From the NCBI GenBank assembly GCA_963696405.1, contig CAVOJY010000002.1:310001-374000 (forward strand): a stretch of DNA of 64,000 nt. Reading direction: 5' to 3'. This document shows, in pieces, positions 20,830 to 33,527 of this stretch; position 1 is the first letter of the stretch; every line of letters starts with the position of its first letter. This DNA is from CAVOJY01 sp963696405 (GTDB lineage Bacteria > Chloroflexota > Limnocylindria > Limnocylindrales > CSP1-4). The notes beneath the pieces were generated by a model. That model searched no databases, had not been told where the DNA came from, and saw only the letters and a program-made list of their open reading frames with translations. The position numbers and the translations under genes are program-made.

Positions 20830-20955
20830 AGACCGGAAGTCCCCAAGCGGGTTCGGAGGGCCGCACGCGTTGTGGATGCCCCAATGGCCGTGTTGCGGTC
20901 CAGTGTCGAGTTCCGCGGCGACAGGTGCGCCGCGGTCAGTCAGAGGAGGAAATGA

Positions 20956-22821
20956 ATGCCTAAGCGCTTTCTGGCCCTGCTGGTAGTCGCAGTCGTCGCC
21001 GCATCAGCGTGCGCGAGCGCGGCAACCACCGCCCCGACGGCCGCGCCGGCCACCCCTGCGCCGGCCACGGCCGCGCCGGCCACGGCCGCACCGACGGCGG
21101 CCGCCACCGCGGCCCCGAGCGAGGCTGCCACCCCGGCCCCGACCGAGCCGATCACTGTTTCCATCATCTCGGAGTACAAGCCGGAGGCCGTCGGGAACAC
21201 CGGCGGCAAGCTCATCCTGGGCGAGTGGCAGTTCCCCTCGACCAACATCATCTACGACAACAGCGCGACCACGGTCGAGGCGATGGGCCCCGGCCAGTGG
21301 GGCCTGTGGAACGCCGCCGCGGACTACAAGTTCTACCCGCAGCTCACCACCGTGGTCCCCACCGTCGAGAACGGCGGGGTCATCGTCCGGCCGGACGGCG
21401 GGATGGACCTCAAGATCGAGCTCATCCCGGGGGCCCAGTGGTCCGACGGCCAGCCGATCACCTGCCAGGACGTGGCCGACCAGGTCACCTGGTTCATGGA
21501 CCCGGCCCAGGTCGGCACCATCAACGGCACATTCGGCTATGAGCACGTCACCGGCGTCGACGGCGGCACCGGCTCGAGCTGCGTGGCGCACTTCGCCAAG
21601 GAGTTCCAGAGCTACCAGGGCCTGTGGTACCCGCTCCTGCCGTCGCACTACGCCAAGAGCATCCCGGTCGCGGAGGCGTCCACAAGGCTCTATCCCGCCA
21701 GCGACATCGCGTCGGGCGTCTACAGCGGCCCCTACATGCCGGCGACGTGGGTTGACGGCCAGGAGATCGACCTCGTCCCGAACCCGAAGTTCTGGGAGAC
21801 CATCAAGAAGAGCACCCCGCCCTTCGATTCTGTCATCCTCAAGTACTACGACGGTGCCGACGCGATGATCGCCGGGTACAACAACGGCGAGGTCGACGTG
21901 GCCATGAACCTCAACCACTCCGACATGCCCAAGCTCACGGCGCTCCCGCAGGACCAGGTCGACGCGATCGACGGGACCACCTACGAGCAGCACAGCTGGC
22001 AGCGGCAGACCATGGTGGACAACTGGGGCGAGGACGGCGCGAACGCGATCCTCGAGGCGCTTCACTATGCCGTCGACAAGCAGGCCATCGCCGACCGCGT
22101 CCTCGGTGGATTCGTCAAGCCGATCTGCAACTACGTGGCTCCGCTCATGTGGTTCTACAAGGACACCGGTCCCTGCTACGAGCCCGACGCGGCGAAGGCG
22201 AACTCCATCCTTGACGCCGCCGGCTTCACCGCCGGCGCCGACGGGACCCGCGAGAAGGACGGCAAGAAGCTCGAGTTCGCGGGCTGCACGTCGGCCACGC
22301 GGCAGTACCGCATCGACACGCTGGCCCTGCTCGCGTCGCAGCTCCAGCAGGTCGGCATCAAGATCAACGTGACTCCCGTCCCCTCCACGCCGAACCTCTT
22401 CGGCGGTTGGACCGAGGTCGCGGACGACACGCCGTGCAACATCACGCACGGCAACTACGGCGTGGCGGAGTTCGCCTGGGTTTCCTCGCCTGACCCGGCC
22501 ACCCCCTACACCACGTACACCTCGTTCAACAACCCCACCACGCACCCCACGCACAGCGGCAACAACATCACCCGCGTGAACAGCCCCGAGGTCGACAAGA
22601 TCTTCGATACCGCCCAGTACACGGTCGACTTCGCGAAGATCAAGGACGCCATGGGCCAGTTCCAGACGCTGTACGCGGATGCGGCGAACGCATTCCCGGA
22701 GATCCCGCTCTACCTGTGGAAGACGGTCATCCTCAAGAACCCCAAGATGCGCAACGTCGTGAACAACGCGACGAACGCGACCAACACCTGGAACATCGAG
22801 GACTGGTGGCGCGCGCCCTAG
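20956..22821 (+). CDS. Peptide ABC transporter substrate-binding lipoprotein
   Basis: This is a 621-residue SBP_bac_5 lipoprotein. The signal peptide ends at a lipobox-like ASACAS. A 40-residue Ala/Thr/Pro repeat linker follows and holds the domain off the membrane. The binding domain has the family's LKIELIPGAQWSDGQPITCQ core and EIPLYLWKTVILKN near the end. Start ATG 20956 follows GAGGAGG. It is the first gene of a five-gene importer operon; a strong stem-loop separates it from the permease gene. The ligand is probably an oligopeptide but cannot be fixed from sequence. Confidence 0.88.
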   Translation: MPKRFLALLVVAVVAASACASAATTAPTAAPATPAPATAAPATAAPTAAATAAPSEAATPAPTEPITVSIISEYKPEAVGNTGGKLILGEWQFPSTNIIYDNSATTVEAMGPGQWGLWNAAADYKFYPQLTTVVPTVENGGVIVRPDGGMDLKIELIPGAQWSDGQPITCQDVADQVTWFMDPAQVGTINGTFGYEHVTGVDGGTGSSCVAHFAKEFQSYQGLWYPLLPSHYAKSIPVAEASTRLYPASDIASGVYSGPYMPATWVDGQEIDLVPNPKFWETIKKSTPPFDSVILKYYDGADAMIAGYNNGEVDVAMNLNHSDMPKLTALPQDQVDAIDGTTYEQHSWQRQTMVDNWGEDGANAILEALHYAVDKQAIADRVLGGFVKPICNYVAPLMWFYKDTGPCYEPDAAKANSILDAAGFTAGADGTREKDGKKLEFAGCTSATRQYRIDTLALLASQLQQVGIKINVTPVPSTPNLFGGWTEVADDTPCNITHGNYGVAEFAWVSSPDPATPYTTYTSFNNPTTHPTHSGNNITRVNSPEVDKIFDTAQYTVDFAKIKDAMGQFQTLYADAANAFPEIPLYLWKTVILKNPKMRNVVNNATNATNTWNIEDWWRAP

Positions 22822-22845
22822 GTCCTTCGGTCCACTAGGCGTTTC

Positions 22846-22879
22846 CGGGACTGTGGGGCCCCCGGGCCCCGCAGTCCCG
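22846..22879 (+). other. Strong intercistronic stem-loop between oppA and dppB
   Basis: Positions 22846-22861 pair with 22864-22879 (16 possible pairs, one of them a T-G wobble, CCC against GGG at the tip). It begins 25 bases after the binding-protein stop, and no T-tract follows. Such elements let binding-protein mRNA accumulate above permease mRNA. Confidence 0.65.
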
Positions 22880-22901
22880 CTTTCGATCTTCGAGGATCGA
22901 T

Positions 22902-23999
22902 GTGGTCAGCTACATCATCCGCCGGGTGCTGGCGGCGATCCCGGTGCTCTTCCTCACCACGATCATCATCTACGGGATCCTCCTGGCCGCGCCGGGCGGC
23001 CCCACCGCGCGTTTCGCACAGAACCCGAGGATGACGGCCCAGGCGAAGGAGAACTTCGTGAAGCGCTGGGGCCTGGACCAGCCGGTCCCCGTCCAGTACT
23101 GTCGCTGGCTCGGTGTCTGCAACCCGAACGGCGAGGGCCTGGGCGTCTTCATCAGCGACCAGGGTCTCCCCAACTTCCTGCCCCAGGTCCTCCTCGGCGG
23201 CGACAACGGCATCCTTCACGGCGACCTGGGCACGTCGATCCAGCAGGGCCGGCCTGTCTCGGACATCATCGGCGAGCGCGTGCTTCCCACCGCGATCCTG
23301 GCCGGGACGGCGTTCGTGGTGTGGGTCTCGCTCGCGCTCCTGATCGGGGTCCTGGCGGCCGTGAAGCGCTACAGCCTCTTCGACCAGGTGGTGACGGTCT
23401 TCACCTACATCGGCTTCTCCCTGCCGACGTTCTGGCTGGGCCTCATGCTCATCATCTTCTTCGCGGGGACGCTGAAGATCCTTCCCGCCGGCCAGATGTG
23501 GGACGCGAGGACGGTTCCCCCGTTCGGCTCGCCCGAGTACTGGGCGTACCTGGGGCAGCAGCCGCTGGCCGCGGCGGCCGACCTGGGCCGGCACCTCATC
23601 CTTCCCGTGATCACGCTGGTCGTGGTCAGCATCGCCGGCGACTCGAGGTTCGTCCGGGCCGCCATGATCGACGCCATGAACCAGGACCACATCCGGACCG
23701 CCCGTGCGAAGGGCGTCTCCGAACGGCTTGTGACCATGAAGCACGGGCTGCGCAACGCCCTCCTGCCCGTGGTGACGAACATCGGCCTGGAACTGCCGAT
23801 CCTCTTCGCCGGCGCCATCGTCACGGAGTCCGTCTTCTCCTGGCCGGGGATGGGGCGCGAGTTCATCGTGGCCACCAACAACTTCGACTACCCGGTGCTC
23901 ATGGGCATCCTCGTCATCACCGCCGTGATCGTCGTCGCGGCCAACCTGCTTGCCGACATCCTGTACGCGGTCGTCGACCCGAGGGTCAGCTATGGATGA
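22902..23999 (+). CDS. dppB: Peptide ABC transporter permease, DppB/OppB type
   Basis: This 365-residue inner-membrane permease starts with the classical MVSYIIRRVLAAIPVLFLTT helix. A periplasmic loop and five more predicted helices follow. The coupling-loop motif that contacts the ATPases is present (DHIRTARAKGVSERLVTMKH), as is the terminal DILYAVVDPRVSYG. The start is GTG 22902. It overlaps the dppC start by eight bases. Confidence 0.92.
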   Translation: MVSYIIRRVLAAIPVLFLTTIIIYGILLAAPGGPTARFAQNPRMTAQAKENFVKRWGLDQPVPVQYCRWLGVCNPNGEGLGVFISDQGLPNFLPQVLLGGDNGILHGDLGTSIQQGRPVSDIIGERVLPTAILAGTAFVVWVSLALLIGVLAAVKRYSLFDQVVTVFTYIGFSLPTFWLGLMLIIFFAGTLKILPAGQMWDARTVPPFGSPEYWAYLGQQPLAAAADLGRHLILPVITLVVVSIAGDSRFVRAAMIDAMNQDHIRTARAKGVSERLVTMKHGLRNALLPVVTNIGLELPILFAGAIVTESVFSWPGMGREFIVATNNFDYPVLMGILVITAVIVVAANLLADILYAVVDPRVSYG

Positions 24000-24950
24000 C
24001 GCTGCCGTACGCACCGAGCCCGTGACGACGCCGGTGCAGATCGAGGAGCTGGAGGTCCAGCCCGACTACGACGTCCAGCTCGAGTCGCTCAGCCAGTGGC
24101 AGCTGGCCTGGCGCCGGTTCAGGAAGCACCGCATGGCCATGGTGGGCTCGGGCATCATGCTGACGATGTTCGCCATCGCCATCGTCGGCCCGTTCCTGGT
24201 GCCGTACGACTTCTACCACCTCCCGGCCCCGGACCAGGTCGTCTACGCGGGCCGCCCGCCCTCGCTCGTCCCGTTCCATCCCTTCGGCGAGACCGGTGGG
24301 CTCCAGCGCGACGTCTTCACGCTCGTGATCAACGGCGCGAGATGGTCGCTGCTCATCGCCGTCCTGGCCACGGTCATTGCCACGATCGTCGGGGCGTTCG
24401 TGGGCGGCATCGCCGGGTACTTCGGCGGCAGGACGGACATGGTCCTCATGCGCCTCGTGGACGCGCTCCTGGCCCTGCCGCTCCTCTTCGTCATCCTCGT
24501 GTTCACGAGGTTCCTGGGCGCCGGCAGCTGGTTCCTGGTGATGCTCATCTTTGCCGCGTTCGGCTGGCTGGGCACCTCCCGGCTCGTGCGCAGCCTCATG
24601 CTCAGCCTGCGCGAGCAGGACTTCGTGGACGCGGCGCGGGCGGCGGGCGTGGGGGATCTCCGCATCATCTTCCGGCATCTTCTCCCGAACGCCCTCTCAC
24701 CGATCATCGTCGTGGCGACCCTCTCGGTCGCCGGAGTGATCATCGGTGAGGCATTCGTCAGTTACCTCGGCTTCGGCGTCGGCGTAACCACCCCGACGTG
24801 GGGCAACACCCTCGCGGGGTCGCTCAACTTCATCCTGGTCGGCAACTGGTGGTGGGCGCTGTTTCCTGGTCTCTTCATCGTCCTCACCGTCCTCGCCATC
24901 AACTTCATCGGTGACGGGCTCCAGGACGCCATCGACCCGCGGGCCAGGGT

Positions 24951-24954
<4 letters not shown>
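23992..24954 (+). CDS. dppC: Peptide ABC transporter permease, DppC/OppC type
   Basis: This is a 320-residue partner permease. A 40-residue hydrophilic N-terminus leads into the first helix after WRRFRKHRMAMVGSG. The BPD_transp_1 domain has the coupling motif EQDFVDAARAAGVGDLRIIF and ends in NFIGDGLQDAIDPRARV, a family hallmark. ATG 23992 lies eight bases before the end of dppB, and the dppC stop overlaps the dppD start by four. Confidence 0.92.
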
Positions 24955-26047
<1,093 letters not shown>

Positions 26048-26051
<4 letters not shown>

Positions 26052-27178
26052 CTGCCGAAGCCACGCCGACCGACCGCGTCGAGAGCGGGTGGTCGGAGGC
26101 TCCTGAGCGGGCAGAGGTTGCCGGCCAGCCGCTCATCGAGATCCGCAACCTCAAGACCTGGTTCCCGATCCGCTCGGGGATCTTCCGGCGGGTGGTGGGG
26201 CAGGTGCGGGCGGTGGACGATGTCTCGTTCCAGATCGTCAAGGGGGAGGTCTTCGGCCTGGTGGGCGAGTCCGGCTGCGGCAAGACCACCCTCGGCCGGA
26301 CGCTCCTCCGGCTGGAGAAGGCGACCGGCGGGCAGGGGCTGCTCGACGGACAGGACATCTTCACTCTGAAGGGCCCTGAACTCAAGGACATGCGCCACCG
26401 CATGCAGATCATCTTTCAGGACCCCATCGGGTCCCTGAACCCGCGCATGCCGGTCAGCGACATCATCGGCGAAGGTCTCCTGGCCCAGGCGACTCCCGAG
26501 AACGGGTGGAAGCAGCGCAAGGCGCGCGACCAGCGCGTCGGCGAGTACCTGGACGTCGTGGGGCTGCGCCCGGACTATTCGCGGCGCTACCCCCACGAGT
26601 TCAGCGGTGGGCAGCGCCAGCGGATCGGGATCGCGCGCGCGCTCGCGCTGTCCCCGGAGTTCATCTTCGCCGACGAGCCGGTATCCGCGCTCGACGTGTC
26701 GATCCAGTCGCAGATCCTGAACCTGCTCATGGACCTCCGCGAGCGGTTCGACCTGACGTACCTCTTCGTGGCCCACAACCTCTCGGTCGTGCAGTACATC
26801 TCGGACCGTGTGGGTGTGATGTACCTCGGCAAGATGATGGAGCTGGCGCCGGTCGGTGTCCTCTACGAGAACCCGCGCCACCCGTACAGCGTGGCCCTCC
26901 TGTCCGCCGTTCCCAGCCCGGATCCCCGGCGGCGCCCCCGGCGGCTCGTGCTCAAGGGCGACGTCCCGTCCCCCGCGAGGCCGCCATCCGGGTGCCGGTT
27001 CCACACGCGCTGCTGGCTTCGCGAGCAGCTGGGGCAGCCCGAGGAGTGCACCACGAAGGAGCCGGCGTTCCGGGACATCGGCGGGGGGCACCTGGTGGCC
27101 TGCCATTTCGCGGAGGAGACGACCGCCGAGGCGATCGGCCTGGCCGAGGCCCAGAGCCCGAAGGTCGCGACCGCGTAG
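26048..27178 (+). CDS. dppF: Peptide ABC transporter ATP-binding protein, DppF/OppF type
   Basis: This is the 376-residue second ATPase of the importer. It has Walker A GESGCGKT, Q-loop IFQDPIGSLNP, signature FSGGQRQRI, Walker B FIFADEPVSALD and H-loop AHNLSV. The C-terminal extension carries two further cysteines (CRFHTRCWLREQ). It is the last gene of the plus-strand operon; a hairpin follows at once. Confidence 0.95.
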
Positions 27179-27215
27179 CCTCGGCCAGCGGCGGTTGCGC
27201 AACCTCCCGCCGAGG
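27179..27215. terminator. Bidirectional hairpin between the two transporter operons
   Basis: CCTCGGC (27179-27185) pairs with GCCGAGG (27209-27215), enclosing a second palindrome, GGTTGCGCAACC (27193-27204). It fills the 38-base gap between two convergent operons. It can serve both strands, although T-tracts are absent. Confidence 0.6.
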
Positions 27216-27216
27216 G

Positions 27217-28264
27217 CTACGAGGCAGCCTCGGCCGGCGTGATGAAGTGGCAGGCTGCGCGGTGCCGCGGCGCCACCTCCGCGAGGGCTGGCTCCTCCTG
27301 TGCACAGATCTCCGGCATGCCCAGTTCGGCCCGCAGCTGGCACCTCGGGTTGAAGTGGCAGCCCGGCGGGGGATTGACCGGGGATGGAACGTCGCCGCGC
27401 AGGATGATCCGCCGGCGCTTCAGCTCCGGGTCCGGGATCGGGATCGCCGACAAGAGGGCCTGCGTGTAGGGGTGTTTCGGGTCGCGGAAGAGGGCCACCC
27501 GGTCGGCGATCTCGACGATCTTCCCCAGGTACATCACCGCGACGCGGTCGCTGATGTGCTCGATGACGCCCATGTTGTGGGCGATGAACACGTAGGTCAG
27601 GCCGAGCTCGCGCTGGAGAGACTTCAGGAGGTTGAGGACCTGGGCCTGGATGGAGACGTCGAGCGCCGAAACGGGCTCGTCGCAGATGACCAGGTCCGGC
27701 TCCAGGACGAGGGCCCGGGCGATGCCGATGCGCTGCCTCTGTCCCCCCGAGAACTCGTGTGGGTACCGGCGCGCGTGGTAGGGCTCCAGGCCCACCTTGT
27801 CCATGATGGCCCGGACGCGAGTCGCGCGCTCGCTCGACTTGACGCCGTGGATGCGCAGCCCCTCGCCGATGCTGTCGCCGATGGGCGTCCGCGGGTCGAG
27901 CGAGGAGAACGGGTCCTGGAAGATGATCTGCATGCGGCGCCGGTACGGTTTCAGGGCTCGCCCTTGAGGGCCGAGATGTCATGCCCGTCGATGAAGATGC
28001 GGCCCGCGGTCGGGTCGAGGAGCCGGAGGATGAGCCGGCCGACCGTCGTCTTTCCGCACCCCGACTCCCCGACGAGGCCGAGCGTCTCGCCGCGCTCGAC
28101 CGCCAGGGTCACGCCGTCCACCGCCTGGACGCTGGCAACGGTCCGCTGGAAGACTCCACCCCGGATCGGGAAGTGCTTGACGAGGCCCTCGGTCCGGACG
28201 AGCGGCGTGGCAGCGTCTGCGACCGCGGTGGCAGCGCCTGCTACAGGCGTGGCCGAGAGATCGC

Positions 28265-28268
<4 letters not shown>
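27217..28268 (-). CDS. dppF: Peptide ABC transporter ATP-binding protein, DppF/OppF type (second system), frameshifted
   Basis: Repaired, this is a 350-residue ATPase. The first part (ATG 28268 to about 27957) has Walker A GESGCGKT. The second part has IFQDPFSSLDP, FSGGQRQRI, ICDEPVSALD and AHNMGV plus the oligopeptide C-terminal domain. A single base is missing at about 27954-27957: restoring it turns GEP-stop into GEALKPYRRRMQ, the normal family sequence. The start overlaps the dppD stop by four bases. It is distinct from the dppF at 26048, so it is not a duplicated contig end. Confidence 0.87.
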
Positions 28269-29418
<1,150 letters not shown>

Positions 29419-29422
<4 letters not shown>

Positions 29423-30384
29423 CGGTTGAGCCTCGGGTCGAAGGCGTCGCGAAGGCCGTCGCCCAGCAGGTTGAAGGCGAGGACGGTGATCACGATCGCC
29501 ATGCCGGGGAAGAGGATGAGATGCGGGGCGGCGAACACGGCGTTCCGCTCGATCCCGATCATCGACCCCCACTCCGCCAGCGGCGGCTGGGCGCCCAGGC
29601 CGAGGAAGGAGAGGGCGGCCACGTCGAGGATCGCCACGGCGATCCCCAGTGTTCCCTGGACGATGAGCGGCGTGAGCGAGTTCGGGACGATGCGACGGGT
29701 GAGGATTCCCATGGACGATTCGCCGAGGGCCTGCGAGGCGGCCACGAAGTCCTGCTCACGCACGGACAGCACCGCGGAGCGCATGACCCGCGCGAAGACG
29801 GGGATCGCCACGATCCCGATGGCCAGCTGGGCATTGATGAGGCTCTGTCCGAGCACGGTCACGATCGCGATCGCGAGGAGCAGGCTGGGGAAGGCGAGCA
29901 CGACGTCCATGCCTCGCATGAGCACGTTGTCCGTCCGGGATCCGAAGTACCCCGCGATCGCCCCGATGACGCCGCCGATGATGATGGCGAAGCCGACCGT
30001 GAGGAACCCGATGCGCAGGCTGACCTGCGACCCGTAGACGACGCGGCTGAAGACGTCCCGGCTGTTGCCGTCAAGGCCGAAGAAGTGCTCCGGCTGCGAT
30101 GCCGGGCACCCGAGGAGGTGGATGCACGGCGCCATGCGGGGTTTCGCCCCGGGCTCCAGGCCGATCATCGGGAGGTTCGGGTCGTGCGTGGCGATCAGCG
30201 GGGCGAGGAGCGCGACCAGCACGAGGAACCCGATGAGGATGAGGCCGACGACGGCGGAGCGCTGTCGCAGGATGTTCCGCAGGGTGTCCCGCCAGAGACC
30301 GGAGGGCTTCGCCTTGGCCAGCGAGTCGCCCATGGCGGCGGGCGCGCCCGGGACGTTCGGGGCCGGAGCGACTGCGGAGGTCAT
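29419..30384 (-). CDS. dppC: Peptide ABC transporter permease, DppC/OppC type (second system)
   Basis: This 321-residue permease has a Pro/Ala-rich N-terminus and a first helix after WRDTLRNILRQRSAVVG. The periplasmic segment contains HFFGLDGNSRDVFSRVVYG, the usual sequence before the conserved transport domain. The coupling motif is EQDFVAASQALGESSMGIL, and it ends NLLGDGLRDAFDPRLNR. Confidence 0.93.
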
Positions 30385-30397
30385 CGCGGGTGTCCCG

Positions 30398-31474
30398 TCA
30401 CCGGAGGCGGATCCTCGGGTCGAGGAGTCCGTACGAGACGTCCACGACGAGGTTCACCACGATGTAGATGATGGCCACGATGATGACCACGCCCTGGATC
30501 ACGATGTAGTCGCGGCCGGTGATCGCCTCGGTGATGGTCTTGCCGATCCCGGTGAGGTTGAAGATCGTCTCGGTGAGCACCGCGCCCGAGAGGAGAGCGC
30601 CGAGCGAGAGGCCGATGACGGTGACGACGGGCAGGAGCGCGTTGCGCATGCCGTGGCGGCTGATGACGTGGCCCTCCTTCACGCCCTTCGCCCGCGCCGT
30701 CCGGATGTAGTCAAGCCCGAGCACGTCGAGCAGGCTCGAGCGGGTCATCCGCGCGATGATCGCCATGGGGATCGTCCCGAGCGCGATCGCGGGGAGGATC
30801 ATGTGGCGCATCGTGTCGGCCAGCAGGGCGCCGTTCAGGGTGAGGATGGCGTTGATCGTGTAGATGTTCGACACGAAATCGAGGATCGATCGCGGCGGAC
30901 CGGTGAGGTCCTGCAGGCCCCACGCCACCGCCAGCGGCACGACGTTCGTGCCGGGCGTCAGGCGCCCCGACGGCGGCAGCGCGATGGGCGAGTCCTTGAG
31001 CACGACCGCGAAGAGGTAGGCGAACAGGAGGCCCAGGACGAACACGGGGATGGACACCCCGAGGTTCGCGACCATCATGGTGCCGACGTCGGCCGGCGAA
31101 TTGCGCCGCACGGCCGACAGCCTCCCAAGGAAGATCCCGACGACCGTGGCGAAGAGCAGCGCGTAGATCGTCAGCTCGATGGTGAGGGGGAGCCGTTCGA
31201 CGAGGATATCGGTCACCGGCCGGTTGAAGCGGATGGACGTGCCCAGGTCGCCGGTCAGGATGTTGCCCAGGTACGTCACGTATTGGATCGGCAGCGGCTG
31301 GGTCAGCCCGTAGCGAGCATTGAAGGCATCGCAGATCTCGTCGGTGGCGCGCTCACCGAGCGCCGCCCGGCATGGATCGCTCGGGATCATCCGAGCGAGG
31401 ACGAAGACGAGCGTGATGACCCCGAGCAGCACCGGGACGCTCACGAGAAGCCGCCTGATGATGAACGGGATCAC
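30398..31474 (-). CDS. dppB: Peptide ABC transporter permease, DppB/OppB type (second system)
   Basis: This 358-residue permease opens with MIPFIIRRLLVSVPVLLGVI. It has the GDLGTSIRFNRPVTDIL segment, the coupling motif DYIRTARAKGVKEGHVISRH and the terminal DVSYGLLDPRIRLR. It lies 13 bases upstream of dppC2. A stem-loop separates it from the preceding binding-protein gene. Confidence 0.93.
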   Translation of the reverse strand: MIPFIIRRLLVSVPVLLGVITLVFVLARMIPSDPCRAALGERATDEICDAFNARYGLTQPLPIQYVTYLGNILTGDLGTSIRFNRPVTDILVERLPLTIELTIYALLFATVVGIFLGRLSAVRRNSPADVGTMMVANLGVSIPVFVLGLLFAYLFAVVLKDSPIALPPSGRLTPGTNVVPLAVAWGLQDLTGPPRSILDFVSNIYTINAILTLNGALLADTMRHMILPAIALGTIPMAIIARMTRSSLLDVLGLDYIRTARAKGVKEGHVISRHGMRNALLPVVTVIGLSLGALLSGAVLTETIFNLTGIGKTITEAITGRDYIVIQGVVIIVAIIYIVVNLVVDVSYGLLDPRIRLR

Positions 31475-31509
31475 TTCGGGTCTGCCTGGGCCTGCCTGAT
31501 GGCGGAATC

Positions 31510-31537
31510 AGGGGGCGCCGCGCCGCGACGCCCCCCT
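31510..31537 (-). other. Intercistronic stem-loop between the third oppA and dppB
   Basis: AGGGGGCG (31510-31517) pairs with CGCCCCCCT (31529-31537), with one extra C. The position mirrors the stem-loop at 22846-22879 in the facing operon. Confidence 0.55.
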
Positions 31538-31564
31538 GGGTGTGACTGGTTTGTCGGTGCTCGC

Positions 31565-33352
31565 CTACTCCGCTGGCGGAGGCGGGTTGAGGAAGCCGCC
31601 CCAGAGGCTCGGGAAGTAGGTGAAGCTACCGTCGCGACCCTTGTGGAGCGGGTGTGCCGCATCCCACTGGACCGCGTAGCTGAGAACGACGTCGTTGGCG
31701 TCGAGCGTGGCGCCGTCCGGGTATGTGACGCCATCGCGAAGCGTGCAGGTCCAGGCCGACAGGTCGGCGTTCGGCTTGCATTCCGTCGCGAGCACGGGGA
31801 TGGCCTTGGTGCCGCCGATCTCGAAGCCGTAGAGCGCCTCGGTGACCTGCTCGCAGACGCGGAGCGCCTCGCCGTCGGTCTCGTCGGCGCAGTAGATCCC
31901 GGCCGGCTCGCCGTTCTGGATCCAGACCAGCTGGCTCCGGTCGCCCGGCTTCATGACCGAGAACATCTCGCTCGTGAGCGGCGAGCTGTGGGCTCCCTCG
32001 ACGTCCGCCTTGAAGGCCGTGGCGGAACCGGCATGAGAGATCGGGACCATCGGGACGTGCTGCTTGACGAGCTCGTTCGCCTTCTCGTAGGCGGGCTTGC
32101 GGGCGTCGTCCGATGCCCCGACGGCACCCTCCTGGAGGGCCGCCACGAGGTCGGGGTACTTGTCCCCGAACTGGGCGCTCGAACCGGGACCGAAGTGGTA
32201 GTCGAGGAAGTTCGTGATGTCGGGGTAGTCCGCTCCCCAGCCCAGGAGATGGATGCCGTCGAGCTTGCCGGCGTCGGCGTTGTCGATGTACGTCCCGGAC
32301 TCCTGGATGTCGATCTCGGCGTCGATGCCGAGGTTCGCCTTCAGCTGGGCCTGGATGTCCTGGGCCACGATGACCGGCTGGGGCAGGTAGCCGCGGACCA
32401 CGTCGCGGAGATGGATCGTGGTCTTGAAGCCGTCCGGGTAGCCGGCCTCGGCGAGGAGCGCCTTGGCGGCCGTCACGTCGAACGGGTACCACTCCGGTCC
32501 GGTGCAGCCGTTCGGGACCGAGCACGGCGTGAAGTGCGAGGCCACGACGGATCCGGTGGGCATGAAGTTGTCAACGATCCGCTGGCGATCGATCCCCATG
32601 GCGACGGCCTGGCGGACCTTCTCGTTGTCGAACGGCGGGTAGGTGTTGTTCATCCCGACGTAGAAGACGTTCAGGCCTTCCCGCGGGTAGAGCTTCAGGT
32701 TCGGGTCGTTCTTGATCGTGTCGAAGTCGGTCGGGCCGGGGTTGTCGATCCCGTCGGCGTTCCCGGACTGCAGCTCGACGAGCCGCTGCGCGGCCTCGGT
32801 GCTCCAGCGGAAGATGACCTCGTTCACCTTCGGCGCCTCGCCCCAGAAGGTCGGGTTGGCCACGAGGGTGATGTGGTCGCCCTGGACCCACTCCTTGACC
32901 ATGTAGGGGCCGGTCCCGTTCGGGGTGCGCACGATCGAGCCGTCCGCCGCCGCCTTCTCGAGGTAGGCGGTGTCGTTGATGGCGAACGGGCTGAAGGCCA
33001 CCTTCGACAGGAAGGCCGGGTCCGGTCCACAGAGCGTGAACTCCACGGTCTTCGCGTCGACCGCCTTGATCGACTTGATCATGCCCGTGTAGTCCTTGCC
33101 GTTGAACGTCTTCGCAGCGCAGTCGACTTCGCCCGTCTCGGGGTACACCATCCCCGTGTACGGAGCTTCGGTCGGGGCCGCCGTGGGCGCCTCTGTCGGG
33201 GCGGTGGTCGGGGCGGCCGTCGGTGCGGCCGTGGGCGCCTCGGTGGCCGGTGCGGCCGTCGGGGCGGTGGTCGCGGCGCTGCTGCAGGCCGCGAAGGCGA
33301 TCGCTACCGTCGCGAGCAACGCGAGCAGCGGCAACCTCTTGTGGTGGGACAT
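31565..33352 (-). CDS. Peptide ABC transporter substrate-binding lipoprotein (second system)
   Basis: This is a 595-residue SBP_bac_5 lipoprotein. The signal peptide LLALLATVAIAFAACSS has the lipobox cysteine and is followed by a long repetitive Ala/Pro/Thr linker. The binding domain follows (FTLCGPDPAFLSKVAF, VKEWVQGDHITLVANPTFWG). Start ATG 33352 follows AGGAGGAG. It heads the minus-strand operon oppA-dppB-dppC-dppD-dppF. Its linker is like that of the protein at 20956, but the binding domain is clearly different, which suggests a different peptide range. Confidence 0.88.
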   Translation of the reverse strand: MSHHKRLPLLALLATVAIAFAACSSAATTAPTAAPATEAPTAAPTAAPTTAPTEAPTAAPTEAPYTGMVYPETGEVDCAAKTFNGKDYTGMIKSIKAVDAKTVEFTLCGPDPAFLSKVAFSPFAINDTAYLEKAAADGSIVRTPNGTGPYMVKEWVQGDHITLVANPTFWGEAPKVNEVIFRWSTEAAQRLVELQSGNADGIDNPGPTDFDTIKNDPNLKLYPREGLNVFYVGMNNTYPPFDNEKVRQAVAMGIDRQRIVDNFMPTGSVVASHFTPCSVPNGCTGPEWYPFDVTAAKALLAEAGYPDGFKTTIHLRDVVRGYLPQPVIVAQDIQAQLKANLGIDAEIDIQESGTYIDNADAGKLDGIHLLGWGADYPDITNFLDYHFGPGSSAQFGDKYPDLVAALQEGAVGASDDARKPAYEKANELVKQHVPMVPISHAGSATAFKADVEGAHSSPLTSEMFSVMKPGDRSQLVWIQNGEPAGIYCADETDGEALRVCEQVTEALYGFEIGGTKAIPVLATECKPNADLSAWTCTLRDGVTYPDGATLDANDVVLSYAVQWDAAHPLHKGRDGSFTYFPSLWGGFLNPPPPAE

Positions 33353-33527
33353 GCTGTCTTCGCTCCTCCTCTGCTTCTCGCCGCCGAGCGCGGGAAAGCG
33401 CCCATGCGGAATCCGATCCGTGGTGCTCGGGTTCACTGACACGAACCGCGGTTGGCCGAAGCCTAACACCGCCGCCCTGGCCCGTCACCTGCCGCACGCT
33501 CGGTGCCGCGCCACTCGGACGAGCGGC

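Larger units (their letters stand above)
20591..20955 (+). other. 365-base intergenic region with two promoters and a structured leader
   Basis: It contains a -10-like TACAAT at 20621-20626, a hairpin (20645-20668), a well-formed promoter (20749-20778), a second hairpin (20808-20829) and a strong ribosome-binding site, GAGGAGG, just before the second oppA. Small open frames on the plus strand have no family resemblance and poor start contexts, so none is called. Confidence 0.55.

Noticed and set aside
20621..20955. Small genes in the long gap between the two oppA genes
   Set aside because: Frames beginning at 20680 and nearby have poor start contexts and an Arg/Gly/Pro-rich composition typical of non-coding high-GC DNA, and they overlap the promoter and leader stem.
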